Assembly: GCA_902509695.1 (NCBI GenBank)
Contig: CABWYP010000002.1
Location: 47,561 to 111,560, forward strand
DNA: 64,000 bases
From: an uncultured Alphaproteobacteria bacterium
Lineage (GTDB): Bacteria > Pseudomonadota > Alphaproteobacteria > HIMB59
Reading direction: 5' to 3'
The notes beneath the pieces are model-generated. The model made no database searches. It worked only from the letters and a program-made list of their open reading frames with translations, and was not told the origin of the DNA. Position 1 is the first letter of the stretch. Each line of letters opens with the position of its first letter. Shown here piece by piece: positions 15,556 to 24,427 of this stretch. The position numbers and the translations under genes were made by a program.

Positions 15556-16305
15556 TTGATAGACTATAGTTATTATCTTCTTGTATCATTTTGCATTTTG
15601 CTTTTTGCAATTTCTAAGTCTGGTTTTTCTGGAGGGGGTTTAGCATTAATATCAGTTACTGTCTTATCAATCGCATTTGGACCTTTAACTGCCATTGCAG
15701 TACTAATGCCAATGCTTTTAATTTGCGATGTGATGGCTGCATATCTGAACCGTAATAATTACGAACACAAAATTATTTGGTCGTTAGCCCCATATTCATT
15801 ACTAGGTGTTATAGTAGGCATGATACTTTTTAAATTTATTAATTTATCTATGATAAGTATCTTTATTGGATCTATATCCTTAGCTTATGTTATTTTCAAC
15901 TATTTAGTAACGAATTCTAAAATAAAAAATATACCTTTCTATGGTAGTAAATCTTTTTGGGGAACTCTTGCTGGATTTACAAGTTTTTGCCTCCACTCAG
16001 GAGGACTGCCAATGAATATTTACTTTATGTCTTTATATAAAAGAAAAGTTCAGTTTGTTTCAGGATTAGTTTTCTCGATGGCTCTCATAAATATTTTCAA
16101 AATAATTCCTTACTTTTATTTAGATATATTGGATTTTGAGAAACTTATCGATTATTTAATTTTCTCCCCTGTTGCAATTATAGGCGTTGTATTAGGTCAC
16201 TGGATGAACAGTAAACTATCTGATGAGTCATTTTTTATGATTATTAATTTCTTTATAGTCGTAGCTTCTTTAAGATTAGTTTATTTAGGTGTTATGGGTA
16301 TTTAA
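15556..16305 (+). CDS. TauE/SafE (TSUP) family membrane transporter
   Basis: The 249-residue protein has about eight hydrophobic segments. Its first half carries the TSUP signature SKSGFSGGGLALISVTVLS (about 20-38) and the second half the mirrored GTLAGFTSFCLHSGGLPMNIYFM. Family members export sulfite, sulfoacetate or other organic sulfur anions. The start is TTG at 15556; no ATG is near, so the first residues are uncertain. Its stop overlaps the convergent gene by 21 bases. Confidence 0.85.
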   Translation: MIDYSYYLLVSFCILLFAISKSGFSGGGLALISVTVLSIAFGPLTAIAVLMPMLLICDVMAAYLNRNNYEHKIIWSLAPYSLLGVIVGMILFKFINLSMISIFIGSISLAYVIFNYLVTNSKIKNIPFYGSKSFWGTLAGFTSFCLHSGGLPMNIYFMSLYKRKVQFVSGLVFSMALINIFKIIPYFYLDILDFEKLIDYLIFSPVAIIGVVLGHWMNSKLSDESFFMIINFFIVVASLRLVYLGVMGI

Positions 16306-16662
16306 TTTTCTATCAAGAGAATTAATTAAATCAAATTCATCCTTGAAGTGGTTCATTTCTTCTTTAGTTATTAAGATCTCATATTTTTTATCATCAATCC
16401 TCTCCAAGCATATAGGAAGCTGATCTTTATATTGAGACAATCCATACTGATCTAATTCCTCTTCATGCAAAAATTTAAGGTCGTGAGGGGAATTTTCAAC
16501 ATATTTCCGCCAAGGTTTTTTCATTTTTAAATCATAGGTTATTTGACATAAATTACATTCATAGGTACTAGGAGATATATATTTATGAGCGGTATCAATA
16601 ATATAATTCCATTTTCCACCTTTGGCATTATATACGAAAATTATATTTTTCTTTTTATTCAT
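16285..16662 (-). CDS. Conserved hypothetical protein with a CNLC motif next to metW
   Basis: A soluble 125-residue protein whose start reads NIIFVYNAKGGKWNYIIDTAHKYISPSTY followed by ECNLCQITYDLKMKKPWRKY. I recall similar uncharacterised proteins (VYNA..G..N...D..HK..SP.TY.C.LC..T) in diverse bacteria, but no function. The CxxC could bind a metal or act in redox chemistry. Its start overlaps metW by 8 bases, so it is likely in the metX-metW transcript. Confidence 0.6.
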   Translation of the reverse strand: MNKKKNIIFVYNAKGGKWNYIIDTAHKYISPSTYECNLCQITYDLKMKKPWRKYVENSPHDLKFLHEEELDQYGLSQYKDQLPICLERIDDKKYEILITKEEMNHFKDEFDLINSLDRKLNTHNT

Positions 16663-17248
16663 TTGTTAAAAGGAATAATACTTCCTTGCAGAAAAGATTA
16701 GAGGGTATTTTACCATCAATAAACTTTTTTTGATTTACGACATCAAAGGTGCTAATGATCTTTAAGTTAAGATCTTTTGCTAATTTCTTAAAATCTTTGA
16801 TGCTACATGGGTGAATATAGTCTGTGTTATACCATTGATCACTATCTGCTTTCTTCAGAAGAGAGTCAAAGCTGCCAGATAGTAAAAATCTTGCAACCTT
16901 ACTTAATCTTGCAGAGTTATTGAAGCTAACAATAATATTCTTACCTATCTTTTTTAAAGTATTTAATAATACATCTGGTTTTTGAACTGCCTGAATAGTT
17001 TGAGTTAAAATACAATAGTCAAATTGGTTATATGGAAAGTCCTCTACCATCAAATTAATATCACCGTGTATGACATCTAACCCTTTTCCAAGGCAAGATA
17101 TTACCTTTTCTTGATTTAGTTCAACTCCTTGCGCACTAACTTGTTTATTCGCCAATAATGATATCAATTCACCATCAGAGCACCCTATGTCTAAAACTTT
17201 TGAATTCTGAGGAATTAAATCTAGAATAATTTGATAATCACTTCTCAT
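16655..17248 (-). CDS. metW: Methionine biosynthesis protein MetW
   Basis: MetW is a methyltransferase-fold protein that works with MetX in homoserine acylation. The SAM-like fold motif VLDIGCSDGELISLL is at about 18-32, and the family segment YCILTQTIQAVQKPDVLLNTLKKIGK with VSFNN follows. The 197-residue length fits. The ATGA overlap with metX shows translational coupling. Expected to be controlled by the SAM-sensing leader upstream of metX. Confidence 0.9.
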   Translation of the reverse strand: MRSDYQIILDLIPQNSKVLDIGCSDGELISLLANKQVSAQGVELNQEKVISCLGKGLDVIHGDINLMVEDFPYNQFDYCILTQTIQAVQKPDVLLNTLKKIGKNIIVSFNNSARLSKVARFLLSGSFDSLLKKADSDQWYNTDYIHPCSIKDFKKLAKDLNLKIISTFDVVNQKKFIDGKIPSNLFCKEVLFLLTNE

Positions 17249-18369
17249 TTCTTAATACCCTTTAAAAATCCTTCAGACACTCTAAAAAATTGAGGTTCGT
17301 CCAATAAAAAACTATCATGACCTCTGTCAGATACTACCTCTGCAAAACTAACATTAGAACCTATGGAATTAAGTAAAGAGACTATTTCTTTAGACTCCCT
17401 GGTAGGAAAAAGCCAATCACTTGTAAAAGACAGAACTAAAAATCTAATTTCATTGTTTATAATTTTTTCTTGATTGAGATGTATTTCCTCTGAAACATCG
17501 AAATAATCCATTGCTCTAGTCATGTATAAATAACTATTAGCATCAAATCGGTCAACAAAAGCTCTTCCTTGATAGCGAAGATAACTCTCAACTTGAAAAT
17601 CTATGCCAAATCCAAATGATAAATCTTTTTTTTCTTGAAGATTTCTTCCAAATTTATTTTGAAATGCTTTTTCTGATAAATAGGTAATATGAGCAATCAT
17701 TCTAGCTACTGAAAGACCATTTTCTGGTTTTTCATTTTTTTCAATATAGTGCCCATTATGCCAACTTGGATCAAGCATAATTGACTGCCGACCGGCTTCA
17801 TCAAAAGCAATATTTTGAGCAGAATGTTTTAATGATCCCGCAATACTTATGATTGATTTTACAGAGTCAGGATAAGTAGCTGCCCACTGTAAAACTTGCA
17901 TAGCACCCATAGAGCCACCAATAACAGATAAAAGTTTTTTTATTTTTAATTCATCAATAAGTATCTTTTGAACTTTCACCATATCTCTAATTGTAATAGT
18001 TGGAAAATCCATGCCATAAATTTTTGAAGTTTCAGGATTTATATCATTGGGGCCAGTTGTACCAACACATCCCCCTAGAACATTTGAACAAATAACAAAA
18101 TATTTATTTGTATCAATTGGTCTATCTGGACCTACCATTAAATCCCACCACCCATTCTTTTTAGTAATTGGACTCTCTTCTGCCGGGAATTGATCTCCTG
18201 TTAATGCATGACAAATAAGAATAGCATTATCTTTTTGTTCATTTAATTTACCATAAGTTTGGTATGCAATTTGAAATTCATTAATAAATTTTCCTGAATC
18301 AAGATGTAAACTTTCATTACACTTAAGTAAGTAGCCTGGATAATCTGGGTTTTCAGTTATATTTCTCAT
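17245..18369 (-). CDS. metX: Homoserine O-acyltransferase MetX
   Basis: An alpha/beta hydrolase acylating homoserine in the first committed step of methionine synthesis. Characteristic parts are FQIAYQTYGKLN, ICHALTGDQF, VGPDRPIDTNKYFVICSNVLGG, the nucleophile elbow GGSMGAMQ, and the C-terminal acid/His region SDWLFPTRES and DRGHDSFLL. I chose the ATG at 18369 because the family usually has about 25 residues before the first conserved strand; a GTG at 18396 is also in frame and lies closer to the riboswitch. Whether the acyl donor is acetyl- or succinyl-CoA cannot be read from family membership alone. metW and a hypothetical gene follow in the operon. Confidence 0.93.
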   Translation of the reverse strand: MRNITENPDYPGYLLKCNESLHLDSGKFINEFQIAYQTYGKLNEQKDNAILICHALTGDQFPAEESPITKKNGWWDLMVGPDRPIDTNKYFVICSNVLGGCVGTTGPNDINPETSKIYGMDFPTITIRDMVKVQKILIDELKIKKLLSVIGGSMGAMQVLQWAATYPDSVKSIISIAGSLKHSAQNIAFDEAGRQSIMLDPSWHNGHYIEKNEKPENGLSVARMIAHITYLSEKAFQNKFGRNLQEKKDLSFGFGIDFQVESYLRYQGRAFVDRFDANSYLYMTRAMDYFDVSEEIHLNQEKIINNEIRFLVLSFTSDWLFPTRESKEIVSLLNSIGSNVSFAEVVSDRGHDSFLLDEPQFFRVSEGFLKGIKK

Positions 18370-18404
18370 TTTACTAGTAAACGATGATAACTGCACGGAA
18401 ACGC

Positions 18405-18446
18405 TTTAGCTGTTTATACACCCGCAAGCTGCTATCAAATCGGTGT
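18405..18446 (-). promoter_or_regulatory. SAM-II type (metA motif) riboswitch upstream of metX
   Basis: On the minus strand: stem ACACC, then GATTT, a loop containing TAGC and TTGC, closing stem GGTGT, then ATAAA and GCTAAA. This reproduces the compact SAM-II layout (stem-GAUUU-loop-stem-AUAAA-GCUAAA); loop TAGC can pair with GCTA to form the pseudoknot. SAM-II elements are known in front of metX/metA in alphaproteobacteria. It ends 36 bases before the chosen metX ATG, so SAM binding would probably lower translation of metX and metW. Assigned by eye from the consensus. Confidence 0.72.
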
Positions 18447-18531
18447 TTTGAAAAATTTATGACTTTTAGAGTTATTTTTCAATATAAAATGATGATATTT
18501 TCTTTATTTAGTTTATTTATAAACTTCAAAA

Positions 18532-19587
18532 ATGAATAGAAATCAGCCCAAAAACACTTATCAAGGAGGAGCAGAACAATTTGTAGGTTTTATACGCCTG
18601 TCCTCAAATGAGAATAGCTATGGCCCTTCTAGTGATGTCATTAATGAGATAAAAAAAAACACAAAATTTTCAAATATTTACCCAGAATTAGATGGAGAAA
18701 GTTTGAGAAAAGAAATCTCAAAATCTTATTCAATTAAACCAAACCAAATTATCTTAGGGGCAGGTTCTGATGAAGTACTACAAATGATCTATGCAACATT
18801 TACTAAGCCAGGTGATGAAGTAGTATTTACTAAATATTCCTTCGCAATGTACTCTATTTATGCAAAAAATTTTAAATGTAAAACTAGAATTTTTGATGAT
18901 AAAAAATTTCAATTTGATTTAGATAATTTGCTTAAATGTGTTACGTCTAAAACAAAAATACTTTTTTTAGCAAATCCCAATAATCCTACTGGTTCAGTAT
19001 TTTATAAGAAAGAATTAACCAAGTTCTTAAATAAAATTAATAAAAAAACATTAGTTGTATTAGACTCTGCGTATTGTGAATACATAGATAATAAAAATTA
19101 TGATGATGGCTTAAAACTAGTATCAAAGTTTCCTAACTTGATTGTAACTAGATCTTTTTCAAAAATTTTTGCTTTAGGTGGTTTAAGAGTGGGATGGGGA
19201 TATTCCAACTTAAAAAATATAATTAAAATGTATGAGCATAAAAAACCCTTCAATGTCACAAGACTTTCATGTATAGCGGCTATTGCTTCTTTAAGAAGCA
19301 AGGAATGGTTAAAGCAAAATATTAAAAAAAATATAGATAACAAGAAATTCACTTTAAAGAACATATCTAATGATGCCATAACTCTTATAGATACCACAGC
19401 TAATTTTGTACTTCTGGAGTTTCAAAATAAAATAATAGCTAAAAAATATGTTAAATTTTTAAATCAAAATAAAATCACTGTTAGATCGTTGGCATCATAC
19501 AAATTACCAAGTCATGTTAGAATGACTATTGGTACAAAAGCTGATATGAAAGAGGTCATAAGGCTTACAAATCAATTTGATGTTTAA
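18532..19587 (+). CDS. hisC: Histidinol-phosphate / aromatic aminotransferase (HisC family)
   Basis: A PLP enzyme of fold type I with the HisC features LSSNENSYGPS, the cofactor loop LGAGSDEV at 75-82, ANPNNPTGS at 147-155 and the PLP lysine K211 in SFSKIFALGGLRVGW. It converts imidazole acetol phosphate to histidinol phosphate; because tyrA overlaps directly downstream, it may also (or mainly) transaminate phenylpyruvate and hydroxyphenylpyruvate, as in other alphaproteobacterial hisC2-tyrA pairs. No other histidine gene is in the window. Confidence 0.9.
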   Translation: MNRNQPKNTYQGGAEQFVGFIRLSSNENSYGPSSDVINEIKKNTKFSNIYPELDGESLRKEISKSYSIKPNQIILGAGSDEVLQMIYATFTKPGDEVVFTKYSFAMYSIYAKNFKCKTRIFDDKKFQFDLDNLLKCVTSKTKILFLANPNNPTGSVFYKKELTKFLNKINKKTLVVLDSAYCEYIDNKNYDDGLKLVSKFPNLIVTRSFSKIFALGGLRVGWGYSNLKNIIKMYEHKKPFNVTRLSCIAAIASLRSKEWLKQNIKKNIDNKKFTLKNISNDAITLIDTTANFVLLEFQNKIIAKKYVKFLNQNKITVRSLASYKLPSHVRMTIGTKADMKEVIRLTNQFDV

Positions 19588-20476
19588 AAACATAGTTATT
19601 ATCGGCTTTGGTATGATTGGTTCTTCAATAGCTCAAAGTGTAATGAAAACTAATAAAACAGCCTCAATTTATGCTTTTGATAAATCAACAACACTAAAAC
19701 AGAGGTTAAAAAAAGCTAATCTATCAAAAATTATTCCCTTAAAATCACTACAAGAAATTAGTCAAATAAATGTAGATTTGATTATTGTATGTACCCCCAT
19801 CCTTCAATATTCCTCAATTTTTAAAAAAATCGATTCATTAAATAATAATAAATTTATAGTCACAGACGTTGGTTCAACTAAATATAATATTGAAAGTCTA
19901 TACCTAAAAAATAATTTTAAATTTAAATTTGTTCCCTCTCATCCAATAGCCGGTATTGAAAAATCAGGTTTAGAGAATGGATTTTTTGGACTTTTTGATA
20001 ATAGATATAATATAATTTGTCCTATTAAAAATACACCTAAGTCTGAAATTAATAAAATAATAAACTTTTGGCAATCTTTATCGATGAAAATAGAAATAAT
20101 GACTTCAAAAGAACATGATCATGTATTGAGTCTAACATCACATCTACCCCATGTAATCTCTTATTCGCTAGTATTAACTGCAATGAAAAAAGAAAAATCT
20201 TTAAATTCAAAATTAATTAAATTCTCAGCTGGAGGTTTTAGAGATTTCACTAGAGTTGCTGGTAGTGATCCCGAAATGTGGAGAGACATATTTTTGGCTA
20301 ACAGTAAACAAATTCAAAAGCTTACCAAAAATTTTATTTCAGAATTAAAAAATTTTTCTAATGATTTGAACGTTAAAAATTCAAAAAATTTACTTATAAA
20401 ATTAAAGAAAACAAAAAAGGTTAGAGATCAAATTGTAAAAGCTCGTCAAGCAGGAAAATTTATACCTAACGATTAA
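19580..20476 (+). CDS. tyrA: Prephenate / cyclohexadienyl dehydrogenase
   Basis: NAD-dependent enzyme of tyrosine synthesis. The dinucleotide motif IIGFGMIGSS starts at residue 7, followed by the catalytic region VPSHPIAGIEKSG and the helical domain with LTSHLPHVISYSL and SAGGFRDFTRVAGSDPEMWRDI. The ATG at 19580 overlaps the end of hisC; a TTG one codon earlier is possible. Its stop overlaps convergent plsC by 11 bases. There is no fused chorismate mutase or ACT domain, so regulation by tyrosine would need another route. Confidence 0.93.
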   Translation: MFKNIVIIGFGMIGSSIAQSVMKTNKTASIYAFDKSTTLKQRLKKANLSKIIPLKSLQEISQINVDLIIVCTPILQYSSIFKKIDSLNNNKFIVTDVGSTKYNIESLYLKNNFKFKFVPSHPIAGIEKSGLENGFFGLFDNRYNIICPIKNTPKSEINKIINFWQSLSMKIEIMTSKEHDHVLSLTSHLPHVISYSLVLTAMKKEKSLNSKLIKFSAGGFRDFTRVAGSDPEMWRDIFLANSKQIQKLTKNFISELKNFSNDLNVKNSKNLLIKLKKTKKVRDQIVKARQAGKFIPND

Positions 20477-21137
20477 GATCATTTATTTCTTCTTTCAATT
20501 TATCTAAAAATTCTTGTTTCCCTAAGCCTGGAAGAATTGGTTCTTTAAACTCTATAGTAATAGTCCCGGTTTTTATTTTATTATTTTTAGGCCAAAATTT
20601 ACCTGAGTTTAAAGCTATTGGCACAACTGGCTTATTCAAAGATTTATACATTGAATATATACCTGGTTTTAAATCACTGTTTTCTTTAAAAGAGGTTCTT
20701 GTACCCTCTGGAAAAATTATTACGGGTCTATATTTTGAGAGCCTAATTGCTTGTTCATTGACATGTCTAAGGCTTTGTATTCCTTGAGACCTATCAATGG
20801 CAATCATACCAAGTTTTTTTAAGTAAGTTCCAAATAGTGGGATGGACAAGAGTTCTTTTTTGAGAACATAAGCAGGATTATCAAACAAGTGGTTGTAGTA
20901 TATGGTTTCAAACATAGATTGATGCTTACTTGCAAAAATACATTCTTTTTTGCTTACTAATTCTGGATTTATTACTTTTATCTTAATCTGGAATATTTTC
21001 AGAATAATAACCATATTTTGAGTGAATAAATTCACAAAGAATTTAAATTTTTTATATTTAAAAGGCAGCCCAATTAATGAAACAATTAAAATTATCGCTG
21101 TTGATAAATAAAAAAATAATAAAAAACTAAATCTCAT
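20466..21137 (-). CDS. plsC: 1-acyl-sn-glycerol-3-phosphate acyltransferase
   Basis: Membrane acyltransferase making phosphatidic acid. One N-terminal membrane segment (about 4-22) precedes the acyltransferase blocks: SKHQSMFETI (the catalytic box with Glu in place of the usual Asp, a common alphaproteobacterial form), IAIDRSQG, the substrate motif FPEGTRTS, and VPIALNSG. Length 223 is normal. It is cotranscribed with the ElyC-like gene upstream (11-base overlap). Confidence 0.9.
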   Translation of the reverse strand: MRFSFLLFFYLSTAIILIVSLIGLPFKYKKFKFFVNLFTQNMVIILKIFQIKIKVINPELVSKKECIFASKHQSMFETIYYNHLFDNPAYVLKKELLSIPLFGTYLKKLGMIAIDRSQGIQSLRHVNEQAIRLSKYRPVIIFPEGTRTSFKENSDLKPGIYSMYKSLNKPVVPIALNSGKFWPKNNKIKTGTITIEFKEPILPGLGKQEFLDKLKEEINDLNR

Positions 21138-21693
21138 ATTTTTTTATAAAAACTATTTTTGATATTAATAGCTTAATGTATTCTTCGATCATTTCCTCAA
21201 GAGGTATAATTTCATTTTCAGAGCTTATTGCATAAGGTATTACTCTAACACCTGATAGTTGATCAAATAAAAAGTGAGCTCTTTGCATGTGTAAATTTGA
21301 TGTGATTAATAAAATTGAATTCATTTTTTTTTCTAGAGCCCAGTATCTTGTCTCCAATGCATTTTCATAAGTATTTTTTGAGAGGTATCCTACTTCAATG
21401 CAACACTCAACTATTGCTTTATCAAAATTTAAAATATTAACTAAAACAACTTCAGAGTTAAATGTATCATCAACTCCAGAGATAAATAATTTTTTTTCAT
21501 ATGATTTTTCTATTTGATTATATCCTTCTATAATCCTCTCACCTTTTCCTCCTGTTAGTACAACTATTGCATCAACATTGAAATTTTCAGTTTTTAAATA
21601 TGCAAGATTATTTTTAAATTTTATTAAACCTAGTGATATAAAAATGAATGTTAAGGCAATTATAATATTAAGCCTCTTAAAAAATAATATCAT
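21127..21693 (-). CDS. YdcF/ElyC-like DUF218 envelope protein
   Basis: One N-terminal membrane segment (about 8-24) is followed by the DUF218 domain: DAIVVLTGGKGERIIEGYNQI, FISGVDD, LSKNTYENALET and LLITSNLHMQRAHFLF. DUF218 proteins such as ElyC and SanA affect peptidoglycan or envelope integrity; the exact reaction is not known. I use the ATG at 21693 that overlaps the lysA stop (a GTG is one codon earlier). Confidence 0.85.
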   Translation of the reverse strand: MILFFKRLNIIIALTFIFISLGLIKFKNNLAYLKTENFNVDAIVVLTGGKGERIIEGYNQIEKSYEKKLFISGVDDTFNSEVVLVNILNFDKAIVECCIEVGYLSKNTYENALETRYWALEKKMNSILLITSNLHMQRAHFLFDQLSGVRVIPYAISSENEIIPLEEMIEEYIKLLISKIVFIKKYEI

Positions 21694-22877
21694 CACATGA
21701 TCTCATTTTTACATAGATCCTCTAGAGTGTCACGAGATCTGATCACACGATATTCATTTTTATTCATCATTATCTCTAATGGTCTTGGACGGCTATTGTA
21801 AGTAGACGACATTGATGATCCATAGGCACCAACATTTAAAAATTTTATATACTCTCCTTTTTTAACTTCAGGTATTGTTACATCCTTAAGTAGGTAATCT
21901 GTTGACTCACAAATTCCTCCAGCAATATCATATGTGATTTGTTTTTTAGAGTTGCTTGAAACTTCAATTGGTGGTTCAATATTATACAAGGCTGGTCTTA
22001 AATATTCTGATAAAGAACAATCTGTTATAATAATATTTTTATCGCCGCTCTTTTTTATATATAAAATTTTAGATATTAATTCACAACTATCAGCAACTAT
22101 AAAACGACCTGGTTCAAATATAATCTTATAGGATTTCTTTTTTAAGGCATCATTGAGATCTTTTTCCCATTCACTAAAATTCATTTTTTTATCAGAATGA
22201 TCAAGAACTCCAAAACCACCGCCAAAATCAAGGGTTTCAATTAGAATATTGTTTTTTTTGAGATTATCAGCAAGTGATATTAATTCCTTGTATGATTTTA
22301 TTAATTGATGATGATCTATAATTTGACTTCCTATATGCTCAGATAGTGTCGTTAGATTCACCCCTTTAAATTTTGAGAAAGATTCAAAATTAATTTGATC
22401 TAAAGATAATCCGAATTTTCCACCTGTTTTTCCAGTTGTAATTTTTTCCATGGTATATCCGTCAATGTTAGGGTTAATTCTTATGCCAATATTGGTTACC
22501 AAGCCCTTGCTAATTGAGTAATCGTTAATAAAGTCAATCTCATCTAAATTCTCAATATTTATTGATCTTATTTGTTGTGTTATTGCATATTTAAGATCAA
22601 ATTCTGTTTTACCAGGCCCGTCAAAAATAATATTTGAAGGATCAAAACCAGATCTTAAAGCTTTGAATAGCTCACCTGCAGAAACAACTTCTGCTCCAAA
22701 GCCATGACGTTTTATAGTATTTAAAATAGCAAGATTAGGATTTGCTTTTACTGCGAAATAAAATTTATGACTAAAATTTAAATCAAGATTATTTAAAAAT
22801 TGAATTTTTTTTTCAATAACATTTTCATCATATAAATAAAATGGCGTAGTAAATTCATTAATTATTTTGCTAATCAT
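21693..22877 (-). CDS. lysA: Diaminopimelate decarboxylase
   Basis: PLP enzyme for the last step of lysine synthesis. The PLP lysine K44 lies in YFAVKANPN; the glycine loop DFGGGFGV, the C-terminal GGICESTDYLLKDV and the conserved GAYGSSMSSTYNSRPRP are all present. I choose the ATG at 22877 (394 residues) rather than a start 35 codons upstream, because an AGGAAG ribosome site sits eight bases before it and the longer version would run through lptM. It overlaps lptM by 8 bases, the standard alphaproteobacterial argH-lptM-lysA arrangement. Confidence 0.93.
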   Translation of the reverse strand: MISKIINEFTTPFYLYDENVIEKKIQFLNNLDLNFSHKFYFAVKANPNLAILNTIKRHGFGAEVVSAGELFKALRSGFDPSNIIFDGPGKTEFDLKYAITQQIRSINIENLDEIDFINDYSISKGLVTNIGIRINPNIDGYTMEKITTGKTGGKFGLSLDQINFESFSKFKGVNLTTLSEHIGSQIIDHHQLIKSYKELISLADNLKKNNILIETLDFGGGFGVLDHSDKKMNFSEWEKDLNDALKKKSYKIIFEPGRFIVADSCELISKILYIKKSGDKNIIITDCSLSEYLRPALYNIEPPIEVSSNSKKQITYDIAGGICESTDYLLKDVTIPEVKKGEYIKFLNVGAYGSSMSSTYNSRPRPLEIMMNKNEYRVIRSRDTLEDLCKNEIM

Positions 22878-23022
22878 TTTCTTCCTCAGGATAATCATAT
22901 TCATCATTTGGTGGGAAAGGGTATTGAGACTTATCAACTGTATTATTTGGTAGCTGGTTAGGTTTTTTATTTCCACATCCAATTATAAAAAGAGAAAATA
23001 GTATTATTATTATTTTAAACAT
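22870..23022 (-). CDS. lptM: LptM-like small lipoprotein
   Basis: A 50-residue frame between argH and lysA: hydrophobic residues 3-14, lipobox IIGC with Cys16, then GNKKP and a proline/acid-rich tail (YPFPPNDEYDYP). This is the LptM (YifL) pattern, C-G-x-K-x-P, conserved at the same position between argH and lysA. In E. coli LptM helps mature the LptD outer-membrane LPS translocon by correct disulfide formation. It begins one base after the argH stop. Confidence 0.82.
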   Translation of the reverse strand: MFKIIIILFSLFIIGCGNKKPNQLPNNTVDKSQYPFPPNDEYDYPEEEND

Positions 23023-23023
23023 C

Positions 23024-24415
23024 TTACTTTAGGTATAAATCATATTTCTTAATTTGTTTTGAAATATTTTTTGGATTGGTACTCATAGGAGTCTTTTTTC
23101 TATTAAGGCTATTCTTAACATCTACATAATGATAAATCTTTTTATCTATAGTACTCTCGAATAACTGAAATTCATTTAAATTTAGATTTGATAAATTTTT
23201 ATTATGATTTTGCGCATAATGAACAATATCTGCAATTATTTTATAAGATTGTCTAAAAGGAATTTTTTTTTCAATTACTAAATAATCAGCCAAATCTGTT
23301 GCTGTTGCAAAGTAACTATTACAAAGCTGAACACCTTTATCTTCGTTAAAATGAGATTTTTTAATGACTTCACTCATAACATTTAAACAAATCTTCAATT
23401 CATCAAAACATTCAAAAATAATTTTTTTATCTTCTTGAAAATCTTTAAAATATGTCAAGGGAATACCTGATATTATATTAGAAAATTCCATTGCTTTTGT
23501 GCGAATAATGTTCGACTTAGATCTTATTAATTCCAATGAGTCTGGGTTTCTTTTTTGGGGCATAATAGAACTACCAGTTGAATATTCTTCGTGAACATTA
23601 AACATTCCAAATAAGTTACTAGACCACAATACTAATTCTGCAGATAATTTACTTAGGTGAATAGCAGTCATAGAGCTGGCATGTAGAAAATACATACAAA
23701 AATCCCTATCACTAACACCATCCATTGAGTTGTTTTTAGACTTAGTAAAGTTAAGTTTTTTATTAAGAAGATGGGTATCTAAAGAATAGTTACTTCCAGC
23801 CAAAGCCGCACTACCTAAAACATTTTCATCAGAACCTTTTATAGAAAAAGAGAAATAATCTAAATCTCTCCTAAACATTTCTAAATACGCCATCAAGTGA
23901 TGGGCTAAAAGAATTGGTTGTGCAATTTGTAAGTGTGTAAACCCTGGTATAATAGTTTCTTTATGATATTTAGCTTGTCCCAAAATAGAAATCATAAGCT
24001 GTTTAATCTCATTTTGGAGAATTTTTGAGGATTTCATTATCCATAACCGAGTGTCAGTAGCAACTTGATCGTTACGTGAACGACCAGTATGAATTTTTAA
24101 GGCAGTATCACCTATTTTTTGATGAAGGAAATATTCTATATTCATATGTATGTCCTCATTCTTTTTTGAAAATATAATTTTTCCATCTAAATAGTCTTTT
24201 TGAATTGACGATAAGCCTTTATGAATTTTATTCTTTTCTTTAATTGATAGTGTTCCTAGTTTATGTAAAGCATCAACATGAGATTTTGTTACAGCTAAGT
24301 CTTCTTCTATTAATCTTTGATCAATATTAATTGAACTATTGAAATCATCCATCAAAGATGAACTTTTTTTATTTATAGAAGAGGAAAGTATTTTTTTATT
24401 TTTCTTATTGGCCAT
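23024..24415 (-). CDS. argH: Argininosuccinate lyase
   Basis: Final step of arginine synthesis (argininosuccinate to arginine and fumarate). The family signature GSSIMPQKRNPDS is present with KIHTGRSRNDQVATDTRLW and GFTHLQIAQP earlier. Length 463 is normal. Followed immediately by lptM and lysA, preceded by a HIG1 membrane-protein gene 12 bases upstream. Confidence 0.95.
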   Translation of the reverse strand: MANKKNKKILSSSINKKSSSLMDDFNSSINIDQRLIEEDLAVTKSHVDALHKLGTLSIKEKNKIHKGLSSIQKDYLDGKIIFSKKNEDIHMNIEYFLHQKIGDTALKIHTGRSRNDQVATDTRLWIMKSSKILQNEIKQLMISILGQAKYHKETIIPGFTHLQIAQPILLAHHLMAYLEMFRRDLDYFSFSIKGSDENVLGSAALAGSNYSLDTHLLNKKLNFTKSKNNSMDGVSDRDFCMYFLHASSMTAIHLSKLSAELVLWSSNLFGMFNVHEEYSTGSSIMPQKRNPDSLELIRSKSNIIRTKAMEFSNIISGIPLTYFKDFQEDKKIIFECFDELKICLNVMSEVIKKSHFNEDKGVQLCNSYFATATDLADYLVIEKKIPFRQSYKIIADIVHYAQNHNKNLSNLNLNEFQLFESTIDKKIYHYVDVKNSLNRKKTPMSTNPKNISKQIKKYDLYLK

Positions 24416-24427
24416 AATTAAAAATTT

